Assembly (NCBI GenBank): GCA_007122505.1
Contig: SKTQ01000029.1
Location: forward strand, 1 to 6,686
DNA: 6,686 nucleotides
Reading direction: 5' to 3'
Source: Bacteroidales bacterium
Lineage (GTDB): Bacteria > Bacteroidota > Bacteroidia > Bacteroidales > UBA7960
The translations under genes were made by a program, and so were the position numbers. The notes beneath the pieces are model-generated. The model searched no databases and was not told the origin of the DNA. It was given only the letters and a program-made list of their open reading frames with translations. Of the stretch, positions 1-5,892 are shown one piece after another (position 1 is the stretch's first letter; every line of letters starts with the position of its first letter).

Positions 1-2
1 TA

Positions 3-24
3 TAGGCCGGGCTTGACCGGCCTA
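3..24. repeat. Palindrome with GCTTGA loop, CCGG-type stem
   Basis: An 8-base perfect stem, TAGGCCGG paired with CCGGCCTA, encloses the six-base loop GCTTGA. The loop is identical to that of the palindromes at 54-73 and 360-379, but the stem differs and both arms have changed together, so pairing is kept. There is no T-run on either side, so it is not a typical intrinsic terminator. It looks like a member of a dispersed intergenic palindrome family; the family assignment is inferred. Confidence 0.6.
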
Positions 25-53
25 AAATGTCTTGTTGTAATGGCAGAAAGTAG

Positions 54-79
54 GGACAGGGCTTGACCTGTCCATCACA
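54..79. repeat. Palindromic repeat, copy A
   Basis: GGACAGG and CCTGTCC form a 7-base perfect stem around the loop GCTTGA. The whole 26-base unit, including the trailing ATCACA, recurs without change at 360-385. Similarity ends right after ATCACA, which gives the repeat a sharp edge on that side. It is not followed by a T-run. It lies upstream of the orphan sorting-domain fragment. Confidence 0.7.
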
Positions 80-135
80 ACAGCCGTAATGATTTCCGGA
101 CAAAAATTTTATCCAATTTGCCACTTGTTGATTGA

Positions 136-306
136 CGTGCATATATAACTGTGTGTGGTTGTAAATGGGTGTCCTATCCGGATAACACGAGCCAGTCATA
201 TACAAATCACTACAGCGTTGACATTGACCACCTTCCTGCCGGCATATACCTGTTGGAGTACCACGACGGAAGCCGCAGCCGGACACTACGCTGGATAAAA
301 AAATAA
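136..306 (+). pseudogene. Orphan C-terminal fragment of a T9SS cargo protein
   Basis: The plus strand is open for 56 codons from just after an in-frame TGA (133-135) to a TAA at 304-306. The last 35 or so residues read like the end of a type A T9SS sorting domain: SVDIDHLPAGIYLLEY, then a short hydrophilic turn, then a strand ending in WIKK. The pattern of a hydrophobic strand, LPAGIY, a hydrophobic strand and basic terminal residues is typical of this domain. There is no ATG in frame; the only near-starts are GTG at 151 and 169. The conserved front half of the domain (the YPNP-type motif) is missing, and nothing upstream in the window encodes cargo. I read it as the leftover tail of a deleted gene, lying between two identical palindromic repeats. 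A frameshifted gene whose body lies before base 1 is possible, but the region 1-135 shows palindromes rather than coding sequence. Confidence 0.55.
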
Positions 307-359
307 TTGACAAATTTTGTGCTGTTTTTAATTCTTCCGGGATCAAACGCTGGTTATTT

Positions 360-385
360 GGACAGGGCTTGACCTGTCCATCACA
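360..385. repeat. Palindromic repeat, copy B
   Basis: This unit is identical over 26 bases to 54-79: stem GGACAGG/CCTGTCC, loop GCTTGA, then ATCACA. The start-to-start distance between the copies is 306 bases, and the orphan T9SS tail lies between them. It sits 55 bases beyond the 3' end of the metallopeptidase gene, so a hairpin in that transcript could stabilise or help end the message, but no T-run follows on the minus strand either. Confidence 0.7.
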
Positions 386-439
386 TAGTAATCTTTGGCA
401 AACAAAAACCATTTTATAGAAAGCGTGTGGCCCCAGGGC

Positions 440-2662
440 TTAATAACCCATGTTGATAACAGCCGAAACCGGAAATGGATATTCGCTTTGAATACTTAAG
501 AAGTATAGGCCTGCTGAGAGATTGCCCAGGTTAAGGCTTGCCTGTACAACTCCATGTTGCTGCACCGGCTTTTTTTTCACCGTTTGCCCTTGCAGATTTA
601 CCAGGACAATGACCACCTCCTGTTGACTTTCATTGTAAAAGGTGACATCCAGACGATCGGAAAAAGGGTTGGGATATACGCTGACCTCAGGTACTGATAA
701 CGTATGCTGAACGCCATAGTTGGTGCCGGCATAGTTGGAAACGTATGCCCTGTAAAAGTAGCGGGCTCCCGGTCTCAGGTCTGTCATTTTGCTTTCGAAG
801 GTGCCTGTTCCTGTACCATCACGGGTAATTCCCTCGTAATTGTCAATCGTCGGATTTGAACGGGTGCTCCAAACAACTCCCCGTTGATATACCTCAGAGT
901 TTCCTCCATCTGTTACAATGCCTCCGGCAATGGCAGAATTGTGCCTGGTCCATTGCGCGTTAGATGTGCTTACATGGGCTATCAATGGCTCCGGTGTTTG
1001 AAAATAACGTTGTAAACCATACGCTGTTCCTATTTCATTTTGTGCATAAGCTGTAACATAGTACCCTGTCGAATGCTCCAGATTGTTGATGATGCTGGAA
1101 AAGGCTCCTTCACCACCGCCTTCTTTGGACTTACCGGCATGTTGTTGGAGAGTTGGGAAGGACCTGGTGTCCCACACCAGGCCGCGTTGTGTCACAGGGT
1201 GGTCATCACAGGCGTCGATGTTGCCTCCGGAAACGGCATTGAAAAGCGCAATATCGGTAACTCCGGCCGTGGATACGAGAGCCATACCCGGAACACGGTA
1301 ATTTGCAACAATATGCCTTGTTTCAAGTATGGTGCGTACATTGTCACCGTCTTCCGGGTGCCCAGCAGGGACACCTTTGTAATGAATCAATGGACTTGAA
1401 AACATGGGAACACGTGTGTGTGTGATTCCATCATCAAAATACAGCCCCGAAGCATAAGTCATCACCGAGCAATAATAGTTGCCGTCGTCACCCTGCCAGC
1501 GCCAGCCGGCCGACCAAAGGTTTTCGGGCCAGTTCACCCATTGGGTTGGCCCCGGGTAGACATTCTGCTCCTTGTGGTGATCACAACCCAAATTGTGCCC
1601 CAGCTCATGTGCCATGGTGTACGAATGTGCTGCCTGCTGTACCCTTACAATTGAAAATGCGTGATGTGGTGCACCAAGGATACTTGACAACTTCTTCGCC
1701 ATCCCTCCCGCGTCATGTGTGTATGTTAACAACACACAGAGGTCGGCATGGTGAGTGTTACGCATTTCGTGCACTTCGTCCATGAACCCCGGAATGGCAT
1801 ACCCACCCCATATGGACGACCCAAAAGGGTTGTATAGCGGCGAGGCGATAAGCCGCCATAAGTCAATCATGGTGTTGCCCGTTTCTTCATATTCAACAGA
1901 GGAAGTATAAACAAGAGGCAGGTTGACCAGCGTCTGGGAGTTGTCAAAAACCAGTTGGGTGTTGGCCATGGATAATGCGATAACATTATGGATTCCACCA
2001 CCGTGGTTGTCAGCCCAGGCTTTCGCCGCCGGGGTGTAAACGACCATCACATCTATCTCTGCGACTTCCAAATCCCTGGAGTCAGAAAGCTTTGGAATGT
2101 TGTAATTCTGCAGGGGCAAAAAAGCATCTGTGTTTTCAGTTTCAGGAGACAAGAGAGGCGGGCTGCTTTCAAGGATGTCTTTATCCCGCAGTTGCAAATC
2201 AAGCAAATAATGGTTGTGGGTAAGCGGATCGCTGATGATCTTATAAAACAATCCTTCTGAAGGAATGAAAATGTTCCCAAGACTTCGGTTCCCGGTTGTT
2301 GACAGCACAAGATAGCCCTCGTCATTTTCCAGCAAGGCCGTAAAATAAAAACTTCCGTTCACATTTGTACTGCTTCGCTGAACTTTTGCTGAAAGGATGC
2401 TGTCTCCAAACAAATTAAGGGCAATGCGGTCACCTGTCGATAAGGAACTTTCAGATTGGAGCTCTTTGCTGACCTGAACCTCTGCAAAGCGAGTCACTGC
2501 ATCGCGGCTTTCATAAAACGACAAGGTCTCCGAATCAATCCTTTGCTGATGCTGGGCAGAGAAAAGAAACAGGTTGTGGTTTTCACGGCCTGCCGTTGCG
2601 CTGCTATGGGCCGCGAAAACACACAACATCAGAAACAGCATGGTTGTGGCAGTTGTTTTCAT
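440..2662 (-). CDS. Secreted metzincin metallopeptidase with FN3-like repeats and T9SS sorting domain
   Basis: This 740-residue protein is a zinc endopeptidase of the reprolysin-like (M12B-type) metzincins, predicted to be extracellular or on the cell surface. Residues 1-24 form a signal peptide (MKTTATTMLFLMLCVFA, cleavage after ATA). Residues 25-200 are a probable propeptide. The catalytic domain starts near 203 (IDVMVVYTPAAKAW). It holds HELGHNLGCDH at 352-362, where His352, His356 and His362 bind zinc and Glu353 is the base, and the Met-turn SVMTY with Met401. Two FN3-like repeats (about 463-556 and 561-655) share the pattern RG-[LV]-VW-[DS]-TRS-x-PT. The tail from about 657 is a type A T9SS sorting domain (SVYPNPFSDRL, later NLSAGLYFL). 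I chose the start at 2662 although the frame is open to 2764. Only this start puts the signal peptide at the N terminus, and a TATATTTG box lies inside the longer frame, 30 bases upstream of the ATG. The natural substrate cannot be told from sequence. Confidence 0.93.
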   Translation of the reverse strand: MKTTATTMLFLMLCVFAAHSSATAGRENHNLFLFSAQHQQRIDSETLSFYESRDAVTRFAEVQVSKELQSESSLSTGDRIALNLFGDSILSAKVQRSSTNVNGSFYFTALLENDEGYLVLSTTGNRSLGNIFIPSEGLFYKIISDPLTHNHYLLDLQLRDKDILESSPPLLSPETENTDAFLPLQNYNIPKLSDSRDLEVAEIDVMVVYTPAAKAWADNHGGGIHNVIALSMANTQLVFDNSQTLVNLPLVYTSSVEYEETGNTMIDLWRLIASPLYNPFGSSIWGGYAIPGFMDEVHEMRNTHHADLCVLLTYTHDAGGMAKKLSSILGAPHHAFSIVRVQQAAHSYTMAHELGHNLGCDHHKEQNVYPGPTQWVNWPENLWSAGWRWQGDDGNYYCSVMTYASGLYFDDGITHTRVPMFSSPLIHYKGVPAGHPEDGDNVRTILETRHIVANYRVPGMALVSTAGVTDIALFNAVSGGNIDACDDHPVTQRGLVWDTRSFPTLQQHAGKSKEGGGEGAFSSIINNLEHSTGYYVTAYAQNEIGTAYGLQRYFQTPEPLIAHVSTSNAQWTRHNSAIAGGIVTDGGNSEVYQRGVVWSTRSNPTIDNYEGITRDGTGTGTFESKMTDLRPGARYFYRAYVSNYAGTNYGVQHTLSVPEVSVYPNPFSDRLDVTFYNESQQEVVIVLVNLQGQTVKKKPVQQHGVVQASLNLGNLSAGLYFLSIQSEYPFPVSAVINMGY

Positions 2663-2692
2663 GGTATGCTGTATTGATGCAAGCATGAAGCA

Positions 2693-2700
2693 CAAATATA
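2693..2700 (-). promoter_or_regulatory. Bacteroidota -7 box for the metallopeptidase
   Basis: Read on the minus strand this is TATATTTG, a full match to the TAnnTTTG -7 consensus of Bacteroidota promoters. It lies 30 bases upstream of the chosen ATG at 2662 and would give a leader of roughly 25 bases. I see no convincing TTG-type -33 element at the usual distance, so this is a half-supported promoter. Its position argues against the longer start at 2764. Confidence 0.5.
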
Positions 2701-2809
2701 TAAAAAATTCCCATAAAACGGGGTGTTCCTCAGCAGATAGCCGCATGACAGAAGCTTCTGGCACATCTTATACCTCTATGCTGTTTTTCCCGGAAAAGGG
2801 TAGCGGGTA

Positions 2810-2844
2810 TTTGGTATTTCCGTTCTTTAAAAGTCGTATCTTTG
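2810..2844 (+). promoter_or_regulatory. Promoter of the tRNA-Arg gene
   Basis: The -7 box TATCTTTG (2837-2844) matches TAnnTTTG exactly and ends 11 bases before the first base of the tRNA. A TTTG at 2810-2813 can serve as the -33 element with a 23-base spacer, at the long end of the usual range. Placement directly ahead of a clear tRNA makes the -7 box credible; the -33 assignment is weaker. Confidence 0.6.
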
Positions 2845-2855
2845 CAAACTGAAAA

Positions 2856-2929
2856 GGCTCCGTAGTTCAATTGGATAGAATAGCAGATTCCGGTTCTGTC
2901 GGTTGGGGGTTCGAGTCCCCCCGGAGTCA
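2856..2929 (+). tRNA. tRNA-Arg, anticodon CCG
   Basis: The 74-base sequence folds as a full cloverleaf. The acceptor stem GGCTCCG/CGGAGTC has seven pairs with one G-U. The D stem is GTTC/GAAT. The anticodon stem is GCAGA/TCTGT around the loop TTCCGGT, which puts CCG at positions 34-36, reading the arginine codon CGG. The variable loop is CGGTT, and the T arm is GGGGG, TTCGAGT, CCCCC. The discriminator base is A. CCA is not encoded (the DNA continues CACCC), so the 3' end must be added by the CCA-adding enzyme. A -7 box ends 11 bases upstream and the gene stands alone. Confidence 0.95.
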
Positions 2930-2984
2930 CACCCACCTTCTAAGGCGAGAGGGTTGCAGTAAATCTGCTGATTGGCAATTTGTT

Positions 2985-3002
2985 CAACCAGCTTGCTGGT
3001 TG
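2985..3002. terminator. Hairpin between convergent tRNA and ATPase genes
   Basis: CAACCAGC and GCTGGTTG can pair around two T residues; with a realistic loop this is a six-base stem CAACCA/TGGTTG enclosing GCTTGC. It begins 55 bases after the tRNA and ends at the base just before the stop codon of the convergent ATPase gene, so it could end or protect both transcripts. Neither strand has a clear T-run after the stem, so it is not a canonical intrinsic terminator. Confidence 0.35.
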
Positions 3003-4199
3003 TCAATACAGAAAACCAAACATCCATAACGGGATTTTGTTCTTAAAACCAAACTCTAAGTCATCAGCTGCCACATAGCCATCTTTTATGCCCGCAATTT
3101 GATGATACGTTTTGTTTTTTCCGCCAACCTCAAAATAGTGCTTCCCGTTTATGACAAAGTCTCCCCGGTCGGCTTTCTCCAAACGATGACCATAGCTCAA
3201 CTGGTTCACAAAGAAGGCCTCCCGTAAACTCCCCCGGCTTTTTACCTCATCAGCAAAAAGAAAAAAGAGATTGGGGTGATGCAGGTAAATCATTTCTGGT
3301 TTCGACAAACTGCTGGTATCCTTTCCCTCATGGTAAACAAGCCGGATCATTTCCGCTTCATGAAGGTAATGAAGGTAGTGAATCACTGACTGCCAGGAAA
3401 CCCCAATAGCGGCTGCAAGGTTAGACACGTTTGGTTTGAAAGGGATGTTGCTGCTTAATATGTTTAGAAACTTTTTCAACTTGCCCACATACTTTGTGTC
3501 AACGTTAAGCAGCAACGGCATGTCTGTTTCTATGGTCAGACTGAGTGTGTTTGAAAGCTTGTAGTGATAGTTTTCAGTATTTTCAAGAAAATATGGATAA
3601 TAACCATGGTGCAAATAGTCGTTGAAAAACTGAAAGGGTTTAACCTTTGCGTTGATATCTTTGCTGAGTTGAACATGGTTCTCTAACAACTGCTCCAGGG
3701 TGTAACTTTCGAACTCCTTTCCGGTTTTAATTAGCAGAAACTCCCTGAATGACAGCCCCTGCATGCGATATACAACGGCTCTGCGGCTAAGGTCTGCCTT
3801 TCCCTTTAGTATGTCAAGGATAGAAGAGCCTGAAAAAACGACCTTTAAAGACGGCAAACTGTCGTAAATGTTCTTGAGTTCCTGCGACCAGTTATGGTAT
3901 TTGTGGATTTCGTCCAGGAACAGGTATTTGCCACCTGTCCTTTCAAAGTCCTCAGCAAGCTGCACGAGGTTTTCGTAAGGGAAGGCGATGTCGTCCAGAC
4001 TCACGTATAGGCAGGCCAAATCGTTACTGTGCTGTTCTAAAATATGTTGCAAGATGAGTGTTGTTTTCCCAACGCCCCTGGCTCCTTTGATCCCGACCAG
4101 CCTCTCGGCCCAATGAATTTTGTTGTGCAAGTTGCTTTTAAAACTTGTTTTGATGTTTTGCAGGAATTTGTTATGTTTCCTGTATAGCAGATCTAGCAT
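3003..4199 (-). CDS. AAA_14/DUF4143-type ATPase
   Basis: This 398-residue cytosolic ATPase has the layout of the COG1373 family (AAA_14 followed by DUF4143). Walker A is GARGVGKTT at 39-47. Walker B is YLFLDEIH at 92-99 with Asp96 and Glu97. A sensor-1-like strand VFSGSS lies at 121-126. Arg139-Arg140 followed by MQGLSFREFL is the family's usual segment after the core. Residues 255-290 look like a winged-helix segment (SNLAAAIGVSWQSVIHYLHY). The C-terminal part has Glu327, then Asp347 and the strand FEVGGK with Glu357 and Lys361, spaced like a PD-(D/E)XK nuclease fold. The length is normal for the family, and there is no signal peptide. The family is common in Bacteroidota and archaea, but its cellular role is poorly defined, so no function beyond ATP hydrolysis is claimed. 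It is a single gene with its own -7 box. The start at 4199 is the only ATG ahead of the Walker A region that follows that box. Confidence 0.9.
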   Translation of the reverse strand: MLDLLYRKHNKFLQNIKTSFKSNLHNKIHWAERLVGIKGARGVGKTTLILQHILEQHSNDLACLYVSLDDIAFPYENLVQLAEDFERTGGKYLFLDEIHKYHNWSQELKNIYDSLPSLKVVFSGSSILDILKGKADLSRRAVVYRMQGLSFREFLLIKTGKEFESYTLEQLLENHVQLSKDINAKVKPFQFFNDYLHHGYYPYFLENTENYHYKLSNTLSLTIETDMPLLLNVDTKYVGKLKKFLNILSSNIPFKPNVSNLAAAIGVSWQSVIHYLHYLHEAEMIRLVYHEGKDTSSLSKPEMIYLHHPNLFFLFADEVKSRGSLREAFFVNQLSYGHRLEKADRGDFVINGKHYFEVGGKNKTYHQIAGIKDGYVAADDLEFGFKNKIPLWMFGFLY

Positions 4200-4218
4200 G
4201 TCATTGATTTTTATTAAG

Positions 4219-4226
4219 CAAAGATA
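4219..4226 (-). promoter_or_regulatory. Bacteroidota -7 box for the ATPase gene
   Basis: On the minus strand this reads TATCTTTG, an exact TAnnTTTG match and the same octamer as the tRNA promoter. It ends 19 bases before the ATG at 4199, giving a short AT-rich leader of about 12 bases without a Shine-Dalgarno sequence. No clear -33 TTG is seen at the usual spacing. Confidence 0.55.
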
Positions 4227-4315
4227 ATATAAATGTTGGTATTTTATAAAGTCTGATTAATAAAAACCTGTTTTTGTGCATTGCAGCACCCGGAAAAACA
4301 ACCCTTAACTGTTTT

Positions 4316-4602
4316 TTAAGCTACCTTGCAACTTTCGGCACCCCAATCAAAGCATTGTTCACTGTTGATCCACTCTTTGTCGTTTTCTGCATCATCAGCT
4401 TTAAAAAACGCAGCCTGTTTGCCATGTTGGACACGGTTTGGCAATGTTGCTTTCTATTGCGAGACAGGCTTGTGTTGCCAGATGATAAAGATTATGGGCA
4501 ATGGCGTCGCAATCAATTTCTGGATAATCAATCAATTCAGCAATGATAAGTTTCACAGGGTTGTGTAAGACCCTTTGGACTTTTCTTTGATGGTGTAATC
4601 AT
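4316..4602 (-). pseudogene. Frame-broken small gene of unknown family
   Basis: The minus strand carries three consecutive protein-like stretches in three frames, each shifted one base from the last. The first starts at ATG 4602-4600, overlapping as ATGA the stop of the lipoprotein gene, and reads MITPSKKSPKGLTQP before closing at 4537. The second runs from about 4556 to a stop at 4401 and contains AELIDYPEIDCDAIAHNLYH and LATQACLAIES. The third contains HGKQAAFFKADDAENDKEW, NSEQCFDWGAESCKVA and a TAA at 4316-4318. Removing one base from the CCC at 4558-4560 and one from the AAA at 4437-4439 joins them into a roughly 95-residue soluble, acidic protein. I do not recognise the family. The second frame is also open back to 4598, so only the shift near 4437 is firmly needed. 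Decay is the simplest reading; sequencing error or +1 frameshifting are alternatives. Chance open frames cannot be excluded. Confidence 0.45.
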
Positions 4603-5423
4603 TCCTTTTCCCGAATACAACGCACCGCACTCCCCCAACCCTTTGGGTTAACTGTATTTAACACGCCACCGGAGCCGGAAAACATGATCAGCTGCATGGC
4701 ATCCATGGGGGTGGTTTGCTGGGATGTCCAGAAAGAAGCATTCGATCCGAGAAAAGTGAAACGCCCGCTGCTCAAACGGTCACCGGAAGGGAGCATGGCA
4801 AAACCAACTGTGTTAAACCCGTGATGTGTATCGCTGGAATCCCAGCGCGGATGATCCCCGGTGTCACATTCGCCGCCAAGCGGCGAATCAACCTGGCGAC
4901 ACGACTTCAATGCATTGGCAACACCGTCAATATCATCAGCCAGCCAGTTGTTATGCAAACCATATTCAGAGATAAGATAATTGAACAACTTATTCCAATC
5001 AACGGGTTTCGGCACACGCCATCCTTCCGGGCACAGCCCCCCTGTGTTGTTCACCGCATACCAGTTGTAGAGCTTTCCGTAGGCAGCCACCATTTCATCG
5101 CGTGACGCGATACCCTCTGCCTCCGGTAACGTATAGTCATAAACAGCGTAAGCACCCAGGGTGGTTGTCAACCACTCATCATCACTCAAATTAGTTGGTA
5201 TTTCTCTGCCATCCCTGTAACGGGAAGTGCGCAGATTCTCCGCCATCCATATCTGATCCCCGATCAGCACGGTTTTGTATTCGTTCTTGTCCACATCAAA
5301 TACCTTTCCGGGGTTCTCGTTATCCGGAAGCACCTCTTTCAGGTCATCCCCACAGGAAACAAACAAAAAAAAGGTAACACCCATCAGAATGATAACGGCA
5401 AGGGATAAACGTAATGCTTTCAT
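4599..5423 (-). CDS. FISUMP-domain lipoprotein
   Basis: This 274-residue protein has a lipoprotein signal sequence: basic MKALR, a hydrophobic run, then FVSC with the lipid-bearing Cys24 followed by GDD. The lipobox has Phe at -3, which is less usual. Residues 41-272 form one copy of the FISUMP domain (Fibrobacter succinogenes major paralogous domain, TIGR02145). Landmarks are VLIGDQIWMAENLRTSRY (52-69), YGKLYNWYAV (115-124), LCPEGWRVPKPVDWNKL (130-146), HHGFNTVGFAMLPSG (180-194), FWTSQ (211-215) and a closing SAVRCIREKE. The domain is abundant in Bacteroidota and Fibrobacterota surface proteins, and its molecular function is unknown. Sorting to the outer membrane is likely but not shown. Its length fits a signal sequence plus one domain. 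The next minus-strand frame overlaps its stop by ATGA. I found no good TAnnTTTG box just upstream, where the repeat-rich spacer begins. Confidence 0.88.
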   Translation of the reverse strand: MKALRLSLAVIILMGVTFFLFVSCGDDLKEVLPDNENPGKVFDVDKNEYKTVLIGDQIWMAENLRTSRYRDGREIPTNLSDDEWLTTTLGAYAVYDYTLPEAEGIASRDEMVAAYGKLYNWYAVNNTGGLCPEGWRVPKPVDWNKLFNYLISEYGLHNNWLADDIDGVANALKSCRQVDSPLGGECDTGDHPRWDSSDTHHGFNTVGFAMLPSGDRLSSGRFTFLGSNASFWTSQQTTPMDAMQLIMFSGSGGVLNTVNPKGWGSAVRCIREKE

Positions 5424-5491
5424 GTGTATTTGTTTAATGTCAAAAGGTGTGAAATGTTAAACGGTCTAAAGGTCATATGTATTAAATAGCC

Positions 5492-5613
5492 TTTCTTTGC
5501 GCTTTTTGCGTGATTTAACTTTTGCGGCCTTTGCGAGGAATAAATAATGAGGAAAGGTCGAAAGCTCGAAAGGTCATAAAAATAAAATGTTTCACGCAAA
5601 GCCCGCAAAGAAA
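5492..5613. repeat. Long inverted repeat built from CTTTGCG units
   Basis: The left arm (5492-5513) holds two TTTGCG units and ends in TGA. The right arm (5592-5613) is its reverse complement with mismatches only in the short linker between the two units. The arms are 22 bases long, separated by 78 bases. Further TTTGCG copies lie in the spacer (5521-5526 and 5530-5535), and GCAAAG recurs at 5632-5637 region-wise just past the right arm. Similar CTTTGCG tandems are, to my knowledge, widespread in intergenic DNA of Bacteroidota. Confidence 0.65.
5552..5575. repeat. Three tandem octamers GAAAGGTC
   Basis: The units are GAAAGGTC, GAAAGCTC and GAAAGGTC, exactly abutting, followed by ATAAA. A related TAAAGGTCATA sits at 5467-5477. 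The array lies in the loop of the inverted CTTTGCG repeat. No function is evident. Confidence 0.7.
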
Positions 5614-5724
5614 ATAAGCCCGCAAAGTTTTCAAAGTTACCAAATTCTTACGATCTGCTTGCTACTTACTTCTTACTTTTTACTTTCTCTCCTCTCTCTC
5701 TTTCACTCATTCTCTGTTTCTCTC

Positions 5725-5751
5725 AAGTCCCTTAAGTCTCTTAAGTCCCAT
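5725..5751. repeat. Three tandem 9-base units AAGTCCCTT
   Basis: The units are AAGTCCCTT, AAGTCTCTT and AAGTCCCAT, directly abutting. The TTAAG at each junction makes the array partly self-complementary. It stands 5 bases before the 7-base array. Confidence 0.65.
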
Positions 5752-5756
5752 CCTCT

Positions 5757-5791
5757 CAGCTCCCAGCTCCCATCACTCAGCTCCCAGCTCT
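5757..5791. repeat. Five tandem 7-base units CAGCTCC
   Basis: The units run CAGCTCC, CAGCTCC, CATCACT, CAGCTCC, CAGCTCT with strict 7-base phase. The middle unit has diverged but keeps the length. AGCT at the centre of four units is a repeated small palindrome. Confidence 0.7.
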
Positions 5792-5884
5792 CCTCTTATT
5801 CTGATATGCCCGCCGGTTATGTAACACCCATGTCTGCTTAAGCTCAAAAGTTCTGAACACACAGGCGAAAAAAGCTTTTATGTG

Positions 5885-5892
5885 TATCTTTA
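5885..5892 (+). promoter_or_regulatory. Possible -7 box of the S8 protease gene
   Basis: TATCTTTA matches TAnnTTTG at every fixed base except the last. It ends 4 bases before the chosen ATG at 5897. If used, transcription would begin at or very near the start codon, giving a leaderless message. No clear -33 element is seen, so the call is weak. Confidence 0.3.

Larger units (their letters stand above)
5660..5797. repeat. Pyrimidine-rich low-complexity tract
   Basis: The plus strand is almost purine-free in long stretches: TACTTACTTCTTACTTTTTA and then CTCTCCTCTCTCTCTTTC, grading into the 9-base and 7-base repeats that follow. It accounts for the Leu/Ser-rich reading frame here. Such a strand-biased tract can in principle form unusual DNA structure, but nothing in the window shows that it does. 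Confidence 0.6.

Noticed and set aside
435..449. GGGCTTAATAACCC at the metallopeptidase stop codon as a further palindrome copy or terminator
   Set aside because: Only a 3-5 base stem with a G-T pair, no T-run after it, and it does not keep the GCTTGA loop.
1040..1399. Plus-strand 119-codon frame
   Set aside because: It lies wholly antisense to the metallopeptidase, which has strong domain evidence.
2730..3027. Two minus-strand open frames across the tRNA, with GGLEPPTDRTG and SGGTRTPNRQNR
   Set aside because: These are the familiar false proteins read from the complement of a tRNA gene; the cloverleaf explains the sequence.
4274..4568. Overlapping plus-strand frames of 90 and 80 codons
   Set aside because: They are Cys/Phe-rich and unlike any domain, while the minus strand of the same bases reads more like protein (the broken small gene).
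4716..5105. Plus-strand 129-codon frame
   Set aside because: It is antisense to the FISUMP domain, whose motifs account for the region.
5492..5791. CRISPR array
   Set aside because: Units are 7-9 bases and abut directly; there are no 23-40 base repeats with unique spacers and no cas gene.
5587..5841. Plus-strand 84-codon frame rich in Leu and Ser
   Set aside because: It follows from the pyrimidine-rich repeats. It has no promoter box or domain, and its composition tracks the repeat periods. The short MPAGYVTPMSA ending is curious but unsupported.
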